Of a stretch of DNA of 64,000 nt, positions 24,804-34,302 are shown piece after piece (position 1 is the first letter of the stretch; each line of letters starts with the position of its first letter). The translations under genes and the position numbers were made by a program. This DNA comes from CAZMNY01 sp964567745. GTDB lineage: Bacteria; Planctomycetota; Planctomycetia; Pirellulales; Pirellulaceae. A model generated the notes under the pieces. That model was not told where the DNA came from and did not search any database. It saw nothing but the letters and a program-made list of their open reading frames with translations. Location of the stretch: the NCBI GenBank assembly GCA_964567745.1, contig CAZMNY010000004.1, positions 124,001 through 188,000 on the forward strand, written 5' to 3'.

Positions 24804-26273
24804 CTAAATATCGATCGCCGGACCGTCTTCTACGGGTCCGCCCTTTGACTTATTGAGAGGGTCCAACTGACCCTCGGTCGGCTCCGCTCAGCAGAACCAT
24901 GACTCACTGAGCCGCGGCGCCTTGTAACGCTCGCTCGGCAAGGAACAAACGGCCCGTGACGGCTCGCGACCGTACGCCAACTCCTTGATCCGATAGAACG
25001 TCGTCGCTGCGTCCTCCTCCGCCTCAGCGTCCTTCTCGACAAGTTGAGCGATGGTTTTCTGAAGCTCGTCCATCTTGGGGTCGGGATGATTCCAACGATA
25101 CGTGAAGGCCGCTTCATCGAGCGGACCGCGAAACGGCAGCGTCTCCTCGTGATCGGCCAGCCACGACCCAGGCGGAATGAGCAGTCTGACCGAATACTGA
25201 ACAGGATCGATATTGTCGATCAAGTTGTTCTCTTCGATGAACTCCAGCACGTCCCGAAAATCTTGCAGCGTTGTCCAAGGCGTGAACGTAACCCAAGTCG
25301 GGCGAGGCGCGATGCCAGCGTCGCGAACGAACTTGATTGCCGACACGACGTCGTCGCGAGAGTGGCGTTTGTCGAGAATCGTCAGCACGCGATCGCTTAG
25401 CGACTCAACCGCCGTGATGATGAAAAGGCAACCCGCGGCCGCGTACTCGGGCATGTCGGCACCGCGTTTGAGCAGATGCTCAACCTTTGCCGTAAAGTCG
25501 TACGTTAGCGAAGGAAACTCTTCATGCATCGCTCGCACAACGCGGAGTGAATGTTTGGGGCCATTGAGAAAATCGGGGTCGCCGAAAGAGATATGCGTTG
25601 CGCCAGCAGCGACTTGTCGTCGAATGTCTTCCAGCACCACCTCCTGCGGCAAGATAAAGAATCTGCCTCCATAGACCGGCGGGATCGGGCAGTGGGTGCA
25701 CAAATGTAAGCAACCTCGGCTCGTCTCGGCATACCCCGCCGTGCGACACTCGCCCTCGTGTTCGAGTCGAGCGTAATCGGCCAATGGCGGCAAGGCAGTT
25801 CGATCGGGAGTCGCAAAGGGGATTTTGTCTAGCACGGGCAAGGCCGGCTTACCCTTTTGAATGACTCCCTCCACGCTACCTTCGAGCCCTTCCTCAAGCG
25901 ATTGGATCAAGTCGGCCAACGGCTGCTCAAACTCTCCGCCGATGCAGGAGTCCGCGCCGTGCTCGACAAGGTAGTCGGAATTCAGCGATGCGTAGAGGCC
26001 GTAGAAACAGATGTGGCATTCCGGATTGAGTTGGCGGATCCGCTCGGCGACGCGAACGCCCAAACGGAGTGCTGTATGCATCGGAACCGAAATGCCGACA
26101 AACGACGCTCGCCTCACTTTCTCGTCGTCAAACTCCTCGACAGCAATATCCAACGCATCGGGCTGAAAGCCGGCTCGGCCCAAATAACCAAGCGGAGATG
26201 CAACGCATAATGGCTGGTGGCCCAGCTCATAACACGAAATTAAGAGCACGCCGCCTGGTGATCGCAAATTCAT
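24804..26273 (-). CDS. B12-binding-type radical SAM protein with C-terminal C-U selenoprotein tail
   Basis: The conventional frame stops at TGA 24890 after ...S-W-F-C. Reading through gives U462 and a 27-residue tail (A-E-P-T-E-G-Q-L-D-P) to a TAG at 24806-24804, 489 residues in all. I recall an NCBI family named CUAEP/CCAEP-tail radical SAM (seleno)protein, which this tail matches exactly. The N-terminal 150 residues look like a cobalamin-binding-type domain. The radical SAM cluster motif is C-L-H-L-C-T-H-C (CxxxCxxC) at about residues 189-196, with S-F-G-D-P-D-F and later TIM-barrel strands downstream. Radical SAM enzymes with such N-termini often do methyl transfer or carbon-skeleton chemistry; the substrate is unknown. 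It is the first gene of the selenoprotein array and is followed 26 bases later by the U-U protein. Confidence 0.92.
24857..24875 (-). other. Candidate SECIS hairpin for the radical SAM C-U tail
   Basis: On the minus strand, GAGGGTC, loop AGTTG, GACCCTC forms a perfect 7-bp stem. The loop begins 19 bases after the TGA and has G at its second position, fitting the bacterial SECIS consensus closely. Confidence 0.7.
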
Positions 26274-26514
26274 CGTCTCACCCTTTTGTTGATGGCGACA
26301 GCGTTGGCCGAGTCAACGCTGCATGGCGTACGGTTCCTGAAAGCCGTCCTAATCGCGGCGAGCCGACATGGCCCCGTCAGCTGTCTGCCGTTTGTTCACA
26401 ATCGCTTCTCAACGAATGCAATCGATAGCCTAACCGAAGTTGAGACGCAGGCTAAACCGTTTTTGGGCTTCAGAGTCGTCTTTTTCGAGTTGAAGATCTA
26501 CAGACCCAGGGGTC

Positions 26515-29500
26515 CTATTTGAGCGAGGCGAGCCAGGCGAGCAGGTCGGCCACTTGTTGAGCTGACATTTCGCGCAGCAACAATTCCGGCATGAGTGACT
26601 TGCGTTGAGGCGTAATGACCTCGATATCGGCGGAAGGGAACCGATGTTCTTTTCGCTTTTCGTCTCGAATTACAACTTCATCTGCGTTTCTGCTGACAAG
26701 CAATCCGTTAAAGACTCGCCCATCGCTTGTCTCGAGCAGCCAAGTGCGATATTCGGGTTCGATCGTCTGCGAGGGATGGAGAATGTTTTCGAGTATCTTG
26801 GCTCGGGTCAGCTTCTTGCCAACGAGCGTCAGTTCGGGCCCAAGCGACTCGCCTTTACCTTTCACTTGGTGACAATTTCGACAGGTGATCCCTTGGCCTT
26901 TGAGGAACAACGTCTTGCCTCGTTCCGCATCGCCAGGCAACGCGAGCAGGGTCGGAGCGTCGATCGAATCGCCGAGGCGTTTTGTTCGCTTGCTGTCTGG
27001 TAAAAACGACTCGAACAAATCCCGAGCCACGACGTTGGCTGACTTGATAGCCCGTTCGACGACCAATTCGGCGGTGGCCTTTGAAAACTTGCTCTCTCGG
27101 TGGGCTCGAACGAGCAGCAAAGCGCCTTCGGGCGAAAGCGCAAGATCGTCAATCAATCGATTCCGCTCGGCCTTGCGGGACGCCTCTTGTCGTTCCAAGT
27201 GTTGTTTCACTTGAGCCGCGGCAAGCCTTCGGTCGCTACCGGTCACATCTGTTCTTTGTTCTGAGCGAGCAAGGCTCTTGGCCAGCAGGTCTTGTAGGTA
27301 CTTCGAGTCGACAAGATCGCGCGCCCGTGCGGGCTCTTCCGAAATCGAGACGAGGCGATCGAGCTGAACGGCCATTTCAGACCGACTAGGCAAGCTGCGA
27401 ATCCAATCGTGCATCAGCGAGAGTCCGCGTGAATCGATCAGCTTAGAACCGATATGAGGCATGTGTCCCGGGCCGGTCTTGGCCATTCGCAAATACATGA
27501 TCGATCGAAGCGGATCTCCGGGCGCGAGGATCTCGGCTTGGCGCACTCCGAAAGCGCCTTGCGTGGGGCGAGTGCCCAAGGCCTCGGTTCGATTGAGCGG
27601 CTTCTCGTAGTCGACGTGGATACGCGCGGCGCCGCCACCGTGTTCGCGATGGCAATGCGCACAATTGGCGTGCAAGTACGAGCGACCTCGGAGGTACAAA
27701 TCAGCCGACTCGTCGTAGGGATCGACGAGCGCGGGGAGTAGTTCCGCTGGCCGATGAGGTCGAATCGTTCGGATCGGAGCCTGAAGATCGACGGCTTGAT
27801 CGATATTGCGCAAAACGCCGATGTGCCTTAACGTGCGAACTTGGTTGGCGACGACGGCACCATAACGGTGCTCCCGATTGATCTGCGCGATACTGAATGC
27901 CAGCGTTGATTGAGCCCACTCGTTGTGGCAGCGCATGCATTCGAGTCTCGAGGAGAATCGCCATTGATGTTGGCGTTTTCCGCCCGGGTAGCCATTGTCG
28001 GCGACTTCAAATTGAGTTGATTCGCCGTTTGGCGGAACCAACTCGGCGTCTGTTTGGTCCTTATTCCAGCGATACGAATAGCCTCGCCACTGAAGGCCGT
28101 CGAAGTGCAACACTTGAGTTTCAACACGTCGACGCGAAGTCGGCTCGCCAGCGACAAGCTCAAGTGAGAGCGTCTTGGCGACAACGGCGTCCTTCGGGTA
28201 AGCAAGGGCGCTCTTGAAGTACGATCCAGGAATGCGTTCGGGCTGCGTGTGAAGTCCGATGAACTTGTCGTCCGGAATTCCGACGAACCGTTCCGAAGTT
28301 GCGTGGTCAGCCCACATCTCGGCTTGAATGGAGAATTGAATGACGCCTTCCGCGAGCTTGTGTTGGGCGGTCGACTCAAACAACCCGCTCTCACTCAGTA
28401 GACGAGGGAATCGTTGTTGTTGCTCAACAACGTTGGGGGCGAATTCATGGATCGTGCCGGAATCGTGGTCGAGCAACAGCAGTTCGCCGTCGTTGCGTTC
28501 GGCGAATCCAGCAACGCGCACGGTTGCTTCCGCCAACTCGCGACGAATTCCCAACTTGTCATCTGTTGTTGGCACATGCCAAATGCGTCGCGTCACATAG
28601 TCGCCAAAAATGTAGTGGCCGTTGAGTTCGGGGAATCGTTTTCCGCGATAGACGAATCCGCCTGTCACCGATGCCCCTTCCGTGTGTGGAATCTCCATAG
28701 CGGCTTTGACGATCGGCGTCGGTCCGCGTTCCCATTCGGTATGCACAGGTTGCGAGCCCTCAACCAAGCTCCAGCCGTAATTGTCGCCAGGACGAACTCG
28801 ATAAACCAATTCCCACAATTGCCAGCCGACATCTCCCACCCACAAATCACCGGTCTTTCGATCGAAACTCATCTTCCATGGATTGCGCATTCCGTAGGCC
28901 CAGATTTCCGGGCGCGCGTCGGCCAGATCGACGAACGGATTGTCCTTCGGTATCGAATAAGGGCGATCGGCATCTGCCGAATCGACATCGATCCGCAGCA
29001 CGGCGGATAGCAAAGTGCCGACGTCCTGGCCCGATTTCAATTCGTCGGGCGGGTAAGCGCCGGCACCATCGCCTGTGGAGATAAACAACTTGCCATCGCG
29101 AGCGAACTTCAAGCAGCCGCCATTATGGCCGCCTTGCAGCCAGCTGATGAATTCGAATTCGCTGTCCGCGATGGCGCGGGGTGGATCGGTGCGCGTTACC
29201 GAGAGCCGCACGACTCGAGTCCCATGGGGATGGGTCCCTCTGCCGCGCCCGGTATACCGAACGACGTAGCACAAATAGCAGTATCGATTCTTGTCGAACT
29301 GGGGATGAAACGTCAGGCCGTAGACGGCAGAGAGGGCGACCTGTTCGGCATCCGGCAACTTCGAGTTGAGATGCTCAACGAGCTCGCCCATGTCGAGAAA
29401 CAGATCGGGCTTTTCACAATCGTTGGCGGCGGGAAGCGAGTAGAGATTCCCTGCTCGCTCGGCGACAAACAATCGGTCGGTTCCGGGCGCGCTCGTCAGC

Positions 29501-29775
29501 ACGGTGGGGCTCGAAAACTGGATCTTGGGATAGATGCGGATCGCTTTATAGGGCAGCGGTGGCTCTGGTCGGCCTTTGAATTGAGACGTCCGCCAGAGCT
29601 CGCGTTGCTTGATGCCGTAAGGTCGCTCCGCGTCCGAGCCGGCGCGCTGTTTCACTTCCTGCGCGATCGCGTCATGCGACGCGCAACTGATTCCGACGAG
29701 GCAAAGCGCAATAGCACCGAGCCGCGGTCCTAAGAACATGCCGTTTCTACGCCGCGATGATGTTGCTGTTTTCAT
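26515..29775 (-). CDS. Large secreted multi-haem dehydrogenase (propeller plus c-type haem domains)
   Basis: A 1086-residue secreted protein with a signal segment at about residues 13-40. The N-terminal half is a PQQ-dependent aldose-dehydrogenase-like propeller (about 75-450; V-F-V-A-E-R-A-G-N-L, W-A-Y-G-M-R-N-P-W-K-M-S-F-D, G-D-N-Y-G-W). Three c-type haem motifs follow: C-M-R-C-H (about 625), C-A-H-C-H (about 706) and the planctomycete-type C-terminal C-R-N-C-H (about 970), the last with G-P-E-L-T and I-L-H-P-S-Q-T-I. It probably oxidises an extracellular sugar or alcohol and passes electrons to periplasmic carriers. The 241 bases between it and the selenoprotein island contain no gene and presumably hold the island promoter, though the same strand leaves readthrough possible. 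Confidence 0.88.
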   Translation of the reverse strand: MKTATSSRRRNGMFLGPRLGAIALCLVGISCASHDAIAQEVKQRAGSDAERPYGIKQRELWRTSQFKGRPEPPLPYKAIRIYPKIQFSSPTVLTSAPGTDRLFVAERAGNLYSLPAANDCEKPDLFLDMGELVEHLNSKLPDAEQVALSAVYGLTFHPQFDKNRYCYLCYVVRYTGRGRGTHPHGTRVVRLSVTRTDPPRAIADSEFEFISWLQGGHNGGCLKFARDGKLFISTGDGAGAYPPDELKSGQDVGTLLSAVLRIDVDSADADRPYSIPKDNPFVDLADARPEIWAYGMRNPWKMSFDRKTGDLWVGDVGWQLWELVYRVRPGDNYGWSLVEGSQPVHTEWERGPTPIVKAAMEIPHTEGASVTGGFVYRGKRFPELNGHYIFGDYVTRRIWHVPTTDDKLGIRRELAEATVRVAGFAERNDGELLLLDHDSGTIHEFAPNVVEQQQRFPRLLSESGLFESTAQHKLAEGVIQFSIQAEMWADHATSERFVGIPDDKFIGLHTQPERIPGSYFKSALAYPKDAVVAKTLSLELVAGEPTSRRRVETQVLHFDGLQWRGYSYRWNKDQTDAELVPPNGESTQFEVADNGYPGGKRQHQWRFSSRLECMRCHNEWAQSTLAFSIAQINREHRYGAVVANQVRTLRHIGVLRNIDQAVDLQAPIRTIRPHRPAELLPALVDPYDESADLYLRGRSYLHANCAHCHREHGGGAARIHVDYEKPLNRTEALGTRPTQGAFGVRQAEILAPGDPLRSIMYLRMAKTGPGHMPHIGSKLIDSRGLSLMHDWIRSLPSRSEMAVQLDRLVSISEEPARARDLVDSKYLQDLLAKSLARSEQRTDVTGSDRRLAAAQVKQHLERQEASRKAERNRLIDDLALSPEGALLLVRAHRESKFSKATAELVVERAIKSANVVARDLFESFLPDSKRTKRLGDSIDAPTLLALPGDAERGKTLFLKGQGITCRNCHQVKGKGESLGPELTLVGKKLTRAKILENILHPSQTIEPEYRTWLLETSDGRVFNGLLVSRNADEVVIRDEKRKEHRFPSADIEVITPQRKSLMPELLLREMSAQQVADLLAWLASLK

Positions 29776-29977
29776 CCCGGCAAGTTTATCCGGCCGAGCA
29801 GGCGAGTGAAATTCTTTTCGTGAATTAATTTACGCGCTGAGAAGCGAGGCAAACCGGGTGATGCGTCAGCACAATAGCACACCAGGAATGTTTGTTTATT
29901 CGACGTCATTTCTGTTACAGTGGCGCCAGTGAGGCCCTTCTGAGGTGCCCATTCGATGGCGAGAGCAAGGACGAGTC

Positions 29978-32900
29978 ATGTCATCCAGTCCGTTCGCAGA
30001 AACGGAAGGTCTTGAGCAAGGCGAGATCTACCGTTGCCTGTTTGAAGAATCCGACCAGGCGATCATGATCGTCGACCCGGCGTCAGCTCAGATACTCGAT
30101 CTCAACCAGGCCTCCCTGCGTCTCATAGGAGATTCGCGCGAACAACTGGTCGGTCAAAGCCTGTCAGACGTCGTGACAGCCGAAGGCGTACTGACTATCG
30201 AACGGTTGTTGGAGACAACGTTCACGCCGAACGTTTTCCATTCGACTGACATGTTTTTCATCGAATCCAATGGACGCGCGACGCGAGTCGAGCTCGACAT
30301 TCACCCCTTGCGATCAAAGGCAAGTATGTTGGCGCTGGTGGTCGCTCGCGACAAATCTGAGAGACAGCTCTATCGCCGAGCTATCGCCGCAGCGAACTCA
30401 GTCGTCTATCAAATCGATTTCGAATCTGACACCTATACCTACATGGGTGACCGCATGGAGCAAATTCTGGGTTTTCCGGTTGAGCAGCTAACACCTTCGT
30501 TCGCGGCATCTCGAGTTCGCCAGCACATCATGCGAGGCGACGCAAGTCATCTCGGCCACGTCGACGCGGCGACCCAATTCCGTTCCGGCAAATTGCGAAA
30601 GTGGAGTTGCGACGAAGAATGGGAGACCTCGGATGGACGCTTAGTATGGCTTTCCGACTCGTCCGTTCTGGTCTCGGACGAAAATGGCAAACCGACCGGT
30701 TGCCTGGGTATCTTGAGAGACATCACGGCGCGCAAGACCACGAAAGCCGACCTCGGTCGGTTTTTCGCTCAGCCGCTCAACTTGATGGCCATCGTGCGGT
30801 TTGACGGAATCGTTCAAGAAGTCAATCCGGCGTGTGAAGCTCTGCTTGGCTTTGAGAGAGATGAGTTTCTCGGACATTCGGAACTCGAGCTCATCCATCC
30901 CGATGATCACGAACGAATGATCCTTGAGCTCGAGCAACTCAAGCAAGGCAAGACGACGACCGGTTTCCAACTCAAGATGGTTTGCAAAGACGGCAGCACG
31001 CGACAGGTGATTTGGAGCGGTTTGCCGGACGTCGAACAAGGATTGTTCTTCGCGACAGGCAAGGACATCACCGAGCGAAGCCAAAATGAACAGTTGCTTC
31101 AAATTCAAAGTCGTCTGTTAGAGCGAATCGCAATCGGCGAGCAGCTCCAAGATATATTTGACGAACTCTGTCAACACGTCGAGTCATTCGTACCGGGCGC
31201 GGTCTGTACGTTTATGGAATTGGACGAGTTGAACAAGTGCCTCAACGTCTGTGCTGCGCCGTCGCTAGGCGACGAGACCATTGCGATGTTCAATGGATTG
31301 CAACCTGGCCAGCACGCAGGGGCGTGCGGTACGGCCGCCTTTACTGGCGAGACGACGATCGTCGAAGACACCGAGACGGACCCGCGATGGGCGACGCTGC
31401 TCGATGTCGCCAAGAAAGCCGGCATCCGTGCCTGCTGGTCGATTCCCGTCAATCACGACGGACGAGTGGTAGCGACATTCGCGATTTCACATGACCAGCC
31501 TCGTCGTCCCGATACGTTTCACGAACGTCTTTTGACGTGGGCGGCCCATATCGCCGGCGTCGCCATCCAGCGTTCGAGAACCGTCGCCGCGCTCGAGCGA
31601 TTCCAAGCGATCTTGGATCAAGCGGGCGACGCAATCTATGTCATCGATCCCGATTCAGCTCGTTTTCTCGATGCCAATTTAAGCGGCTTGCGAGACCTTA
31701 CATGCACGCGCGAGGAACTGCTCGAACTCACCGTCCACGACGTTCAGCCGCCTGATTCGGACGACGCGCCGTCAAGATGGACGGCCAAGATCGAAACGCT
31801 CAAGAGATGGAATCGGCCGATGGTTCGGCTGGGCCATCACGTTAGGAAAGACGGCAGTACGTTTCCTATCGAGGTAACTGAGTCGTATCACGTCATCCAA
31901 GGCCGCGGTTACGTTCTCGCAGTCGTGCGCGACATCACGGTCCGTACGAAAGCGGCGGACCAACTGCAGGCGCAACATCGAGCCCTTGAACAACTGGCCA
32001 CTGGCAGTTCATTGAAGGATATTCTCGAGACGCTTATCCGCAACATCGAACATCAAATACCAGGCATACTCGCATCCGTTTTGATTCTCGATGGTAAGCG
32101 ACTAACTCATGGTGCCGCGCCAAGCTTACCGGACGAATACAATGAGTTGGTCGATGGAGTCGAGATTGGCCCGAATGTGGGCTCGTGCGGCACCGCCGCC
32201 TACTTGGGAAAGCGAGTCGTTGTGGAGGACACGACGAACGATCCGAGGTGGGCCAATTTTCGCGATGTGGTCGAGCGGTTCAATCTGAGAGCATGTTGGT
32301 CGCAGCCGATTCTCTCGGACTCGGATGAGGTCGTCGGGACTTTGGCGCTTTACTATCGCGAAAAACGATCGCCTACTCAGGCCGAGTTGAGTTTGGCCGA
32401 AGCGTCGGCCAACCTGGCCGGGATCGCGATCGAGCGACGGCACGCCGAACAAGAGCTAAAGAAACGCGAAGCCGAACTAGCTCATGTCGGCCGGCTCAGC
32501 ACGTTAGGCGTCGCCATTGCCCATATTGCTCATGAAATCAACCAGCCTTTGTTCGCGATCTCTAATTTCGCCAAAGCGGCCGTCATCGAAATTGGAAAGG
32601 GATCGGCCTCGGCGGAAGATCTTTGCACGCGCTTTCGCAGAATCGACGGGCTCGCCACGTCGGCGGGGGATGTGCTCCAACGCATTCGAGGGTTCTTGAG
32701 TAAGAGCGAAGCGGACCGGGAGTTGGTCTTGGTCAATGATGTGATCCAGGAGTCGCTGCAGATTATTGCGTTTGAAGCCAAGCGATCGCATATCCGAGTC
32801 GAAACAGAGAAGCCGGCAAAGGACACGTTGATTTGGGCCGATGCGGTGCTAGTGCAGCAAGTGATCGTCAACCTGCTCAAGAATGCATTTGACGAGTTGG

Positions 32901-33172
32901 CCAACGTTCCGTCGAACCAGCGCACCGTAAGAATCACGGCGACGGTCCGAGAGGATGTCGTGGAAATTGAGGTCCGGGACTCGGGGCGAGGATTTGGGTC
33001 GGCGATACCCGACACCGTTTTCGACGCATTCTATTCCACGAAGCCTGAAGGAATGGGGATCGGTCTGGCCATCTCGAAGAGCATTGTGGAATCGCATGGC
33101 GGACAGATCTGGGTCACGGAGAACGACGGGCCTGGCGCGACGTTCCACGCGACGCTCCCAGTTCCCGATTGA
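29978..33172 (+). CDS. Multi-PAS/GAF sensor histidine kinase
   Basis: A 1064-residue soluble histidine kinase. Order by eye: PAS (about 15-120), PAS (about 130-250), PAS (about 260-370; N-P-A-C-E-A-L-L-G-F and H-P-D-D-H), GAF (about 380-535; G-A-C-G-T-A-A-F-T-G...D-P-R-W), PAS (about 540-660), GAF (about 665-820; G-S-C-G-T-A-A-Y-L-G), then the dimerisation helix with phospho-acceptor A-H-E-I-N-Q-P-L (about 845) and an ATPase domain (N-L-L-K-N-A-F-D-E-L, D-S-G-R-G-F-G, G-M-G-I-G-L-A-I-S-K-S). The E-I-N-Q-P-L box is typical of FixL/DctB-type kinases. No membrane helix is seen, so it senses cytoplasmic signals. AAGGA at 29966-29970 supports ATG 29978 over the GTG at 29945. Two response regulators follow. 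Confidence 0.93.
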   Translation: MSSSPFAETEGLEQGEIYRCLFEESDQAIMIVDPASAQILDLNQASLRLIGDSREQLVGQSLSDVVTAEGVLTIERLLETTFTPNVFHSTDMFFIESNGRATRVELDIHPLRSKASMLALVVARDKSERQLYRRAIAAANSVVYQIDFESDTYTYMGDRMEQILGFPVEQLTPSFAASRVRQHIMRGDASHLGHVDAATQFRSGKLRKWSCDEEWETSDGRLVWLSDSSVLVSDENGKPTGCLGILRDITARKTTKADLGRFFAQPLNLMAIVRFDGIVQEVNPACEALLGFERDEFLGHSELELIHPDDHERMILELEQLKQGKTTTGFQLKMVCKDGSTRQVIWSGLPDVEQGLFFATGKDITERSQNEQLLQIQSRLLERIAIGEQLQDIFDELCQHVESFVPGAVCTFMELDELNKCLNVCAAPSLGDETIAMFNGLQPGQHAGACGTAAFTGETTIVEDTETDPRWATLLDVAKKAGIRACWSIPVNHDGRVVATFAISHDQPRRPDTFHERLLTWAAHIAGVAIQRSRTVAALERFQAILDQAGDAIYVIDPDSARFLDANLSGLRDLTCTREELLELTVHDVQPPDSDDAPSRWTAKIETLKRWNRPMVRLGHHVRKDGSTFPIEVTESYHVIQGRGYVLAVVRDITVRTKAADQLQAQHRALEQLATGSSLKDILETLIRNIEHQIPGILASVLILDGKRLTHGAAPSLPDEYNELVDGVEIGPNVGSCGTAAYLGKRVVVEDTTNDPRWANFRDVVERFNLRACWSQPILSDSDEVVGTLALYYREKRSPTQAELSLAEASANLAGIAIERRHAEQELKKREAELAHVGRLSTLGVAIAHIAHEINQPLFAISNFAKAAVIEIGKGSASAEDLCTRFRRIDGLATSAGDVLQRIRGFLSKSEADRELVLVNDVIQESLQIIAFEAKRSHIRVETEKPAKDTLIWADAVLVQQVIVNLLKNAFDELANVPSNQRTVRITATVREDVVEIEVRDSGRGFGSAIPDTVFDAFYSTKPEGMGIGLAISKSIVESHGGQIWVTENDGPGATFHATLPVPD

Positions 33173-33483
33173 TTTTTCGCCCTAAAACTCAAGATCGGAA
33201 CAGTCGCAGTGTTTGCCTCAATGGCGCTCTTGCCGGCAATTCGCCGCGTTTTTGGGCCCTTCCCAACGATCTGATTCCGATTCCGGCAAGCGCACGTGGT
33301 TTACCACATTCTCGGCGTGGGAGTCATCGTGTAGCGAAACGCGCTGTTCGCCGAAAACGTGTAATGACCTTCACGCTCAGTAACGCGGGAGCGAGGCAGG
33401 GCTCTTTGGGCGGGAAAGAGTGCCCGCGTCATTGGCGTGGAGGGGGCGACCAGGGGCAGATTTGTTTCTCTAAGGGTGTGTCG
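33173..33483. other. Gap between kinase and response regulator
   Basis: About 310 bases. The response regulator frame stays open back to 33169 but has no receiver-like sequence before 33484, so I treat this as leader DNA. No clear structure was seen. Confidence 0.4.
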
Positions 33484-33915
33484 ATGTCAGACGGGTCAAG
33501 TGCTGGAACAGGCACAGCTGATTTGAATTCAACCCGCCTCATGCTGGTGGAAGACTGCCCGGATGATCAACGCCTGATGGCCCTCCTTCTCTCACGAGCC
33601 GGCGCGGAAGTCATTCTCGAGTGCAACGGCGAGAGCGCGATTCGGCAGTTCGAGCGGTCACTCAGGCGTGACACGACGTACGACGGGATCGTGATGGACC
33701 TGCAAATGTCCGGCATCGACGGAATTGAGACGACGCGCCGCCTTCGAAGTCGCCGCTACGTCGGCCCGATCATCGCGGTCACCGCGCACGGCGACGTCAA
33801 CACCGAACGAGAATGGCTCGACGCCGGCTGCTCGTGCTACGTTCGCAAGCCGTTCAGCCCGCTGCATTTCGTCCAGTCGGTCGCCGATGCGGTCTGCCAA
33901 AACGCAGCTAGCTGA
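33484..33915 (+). CDS. Single-domain response regulator (CheY-like)
   Basis: A 143-residue receiver domain with a short N-terminal extension. The acidic pocket is in L-V-E-D-C-P-D-D, the phospho-acceptor aspartate in I-V-M-D-L-Q-M, the switch threonine in I-A-V-T-A-H and the conserved lysine in Y-V-R-K-P-F-S-P. No output domain is present. It lies about 310 bases downstream of the histidine kinase on the same strand and is a likely phosphorylation target. ATG 33484 is chosen because the domain starts soon after and the upstream extension is unlike protein. Confidence 0.88.
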   Translation: MSDGSSAGTGTADLNSTRLMLVEDCPDDQRLMALLLSRAGAEVILECNGESAIRQFERSLRRDTTYDGIVMDLQMSGIDGIETTRRLRSRRYVGPIIAVTAHGDVNTEREWLDAGCSCYVRKPFSPLHFVQSVADAVCQNAAS

Positions 33916-34302
33916 CGACGAGCCACTCGACGCGCGACTATCTCGCGGCTTGCTGCCCTCAAATTAGGTCTGTCCTTGATCCCAAGCAGCTCGATCACTG
34001 GCGCGCATTCCTGAGTCAGTCCGTAATCCAGCATCGGTGCTGGGGCTGGATCCACTGCGATCCGTTTCTATTCATCCGGATTGAAACCGCTGGCAACGCA
34101 TAGGCTTGCACTCCCGCAATTGCACTGGCTGCCAGAGCTACGCAGCCCCAGTAGACACTTCCCTGAATGGACAGACGAGTGAGCGAATGTCGATGCGCAA
34201 CGCGCTGCCACTAGCCACTGAATTCGGGGTGTCCGACTTCGCCTCGCGCACTTAAAGGCAAATGGCGCAGGCGGTTCGCTTGGAATTGAGTCGCATTCGA
34301 CG
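33916..34302. other. Intergenic region between convergent response regulator genes
   Basis: About 390 bases between convergent genes. I found no supported gene and no clear terminator hairpin; short frames here have the composition of chance frames. Confidence 0.4.

Noticed and set aside
19127..26273. TGA reassigned to Trp or Cys in the whole organism
   Set aside because: Many intact genes in the window end at TGA (for example 19074, 63343), and normal TGG and TGC/TGT codons are used throughout.
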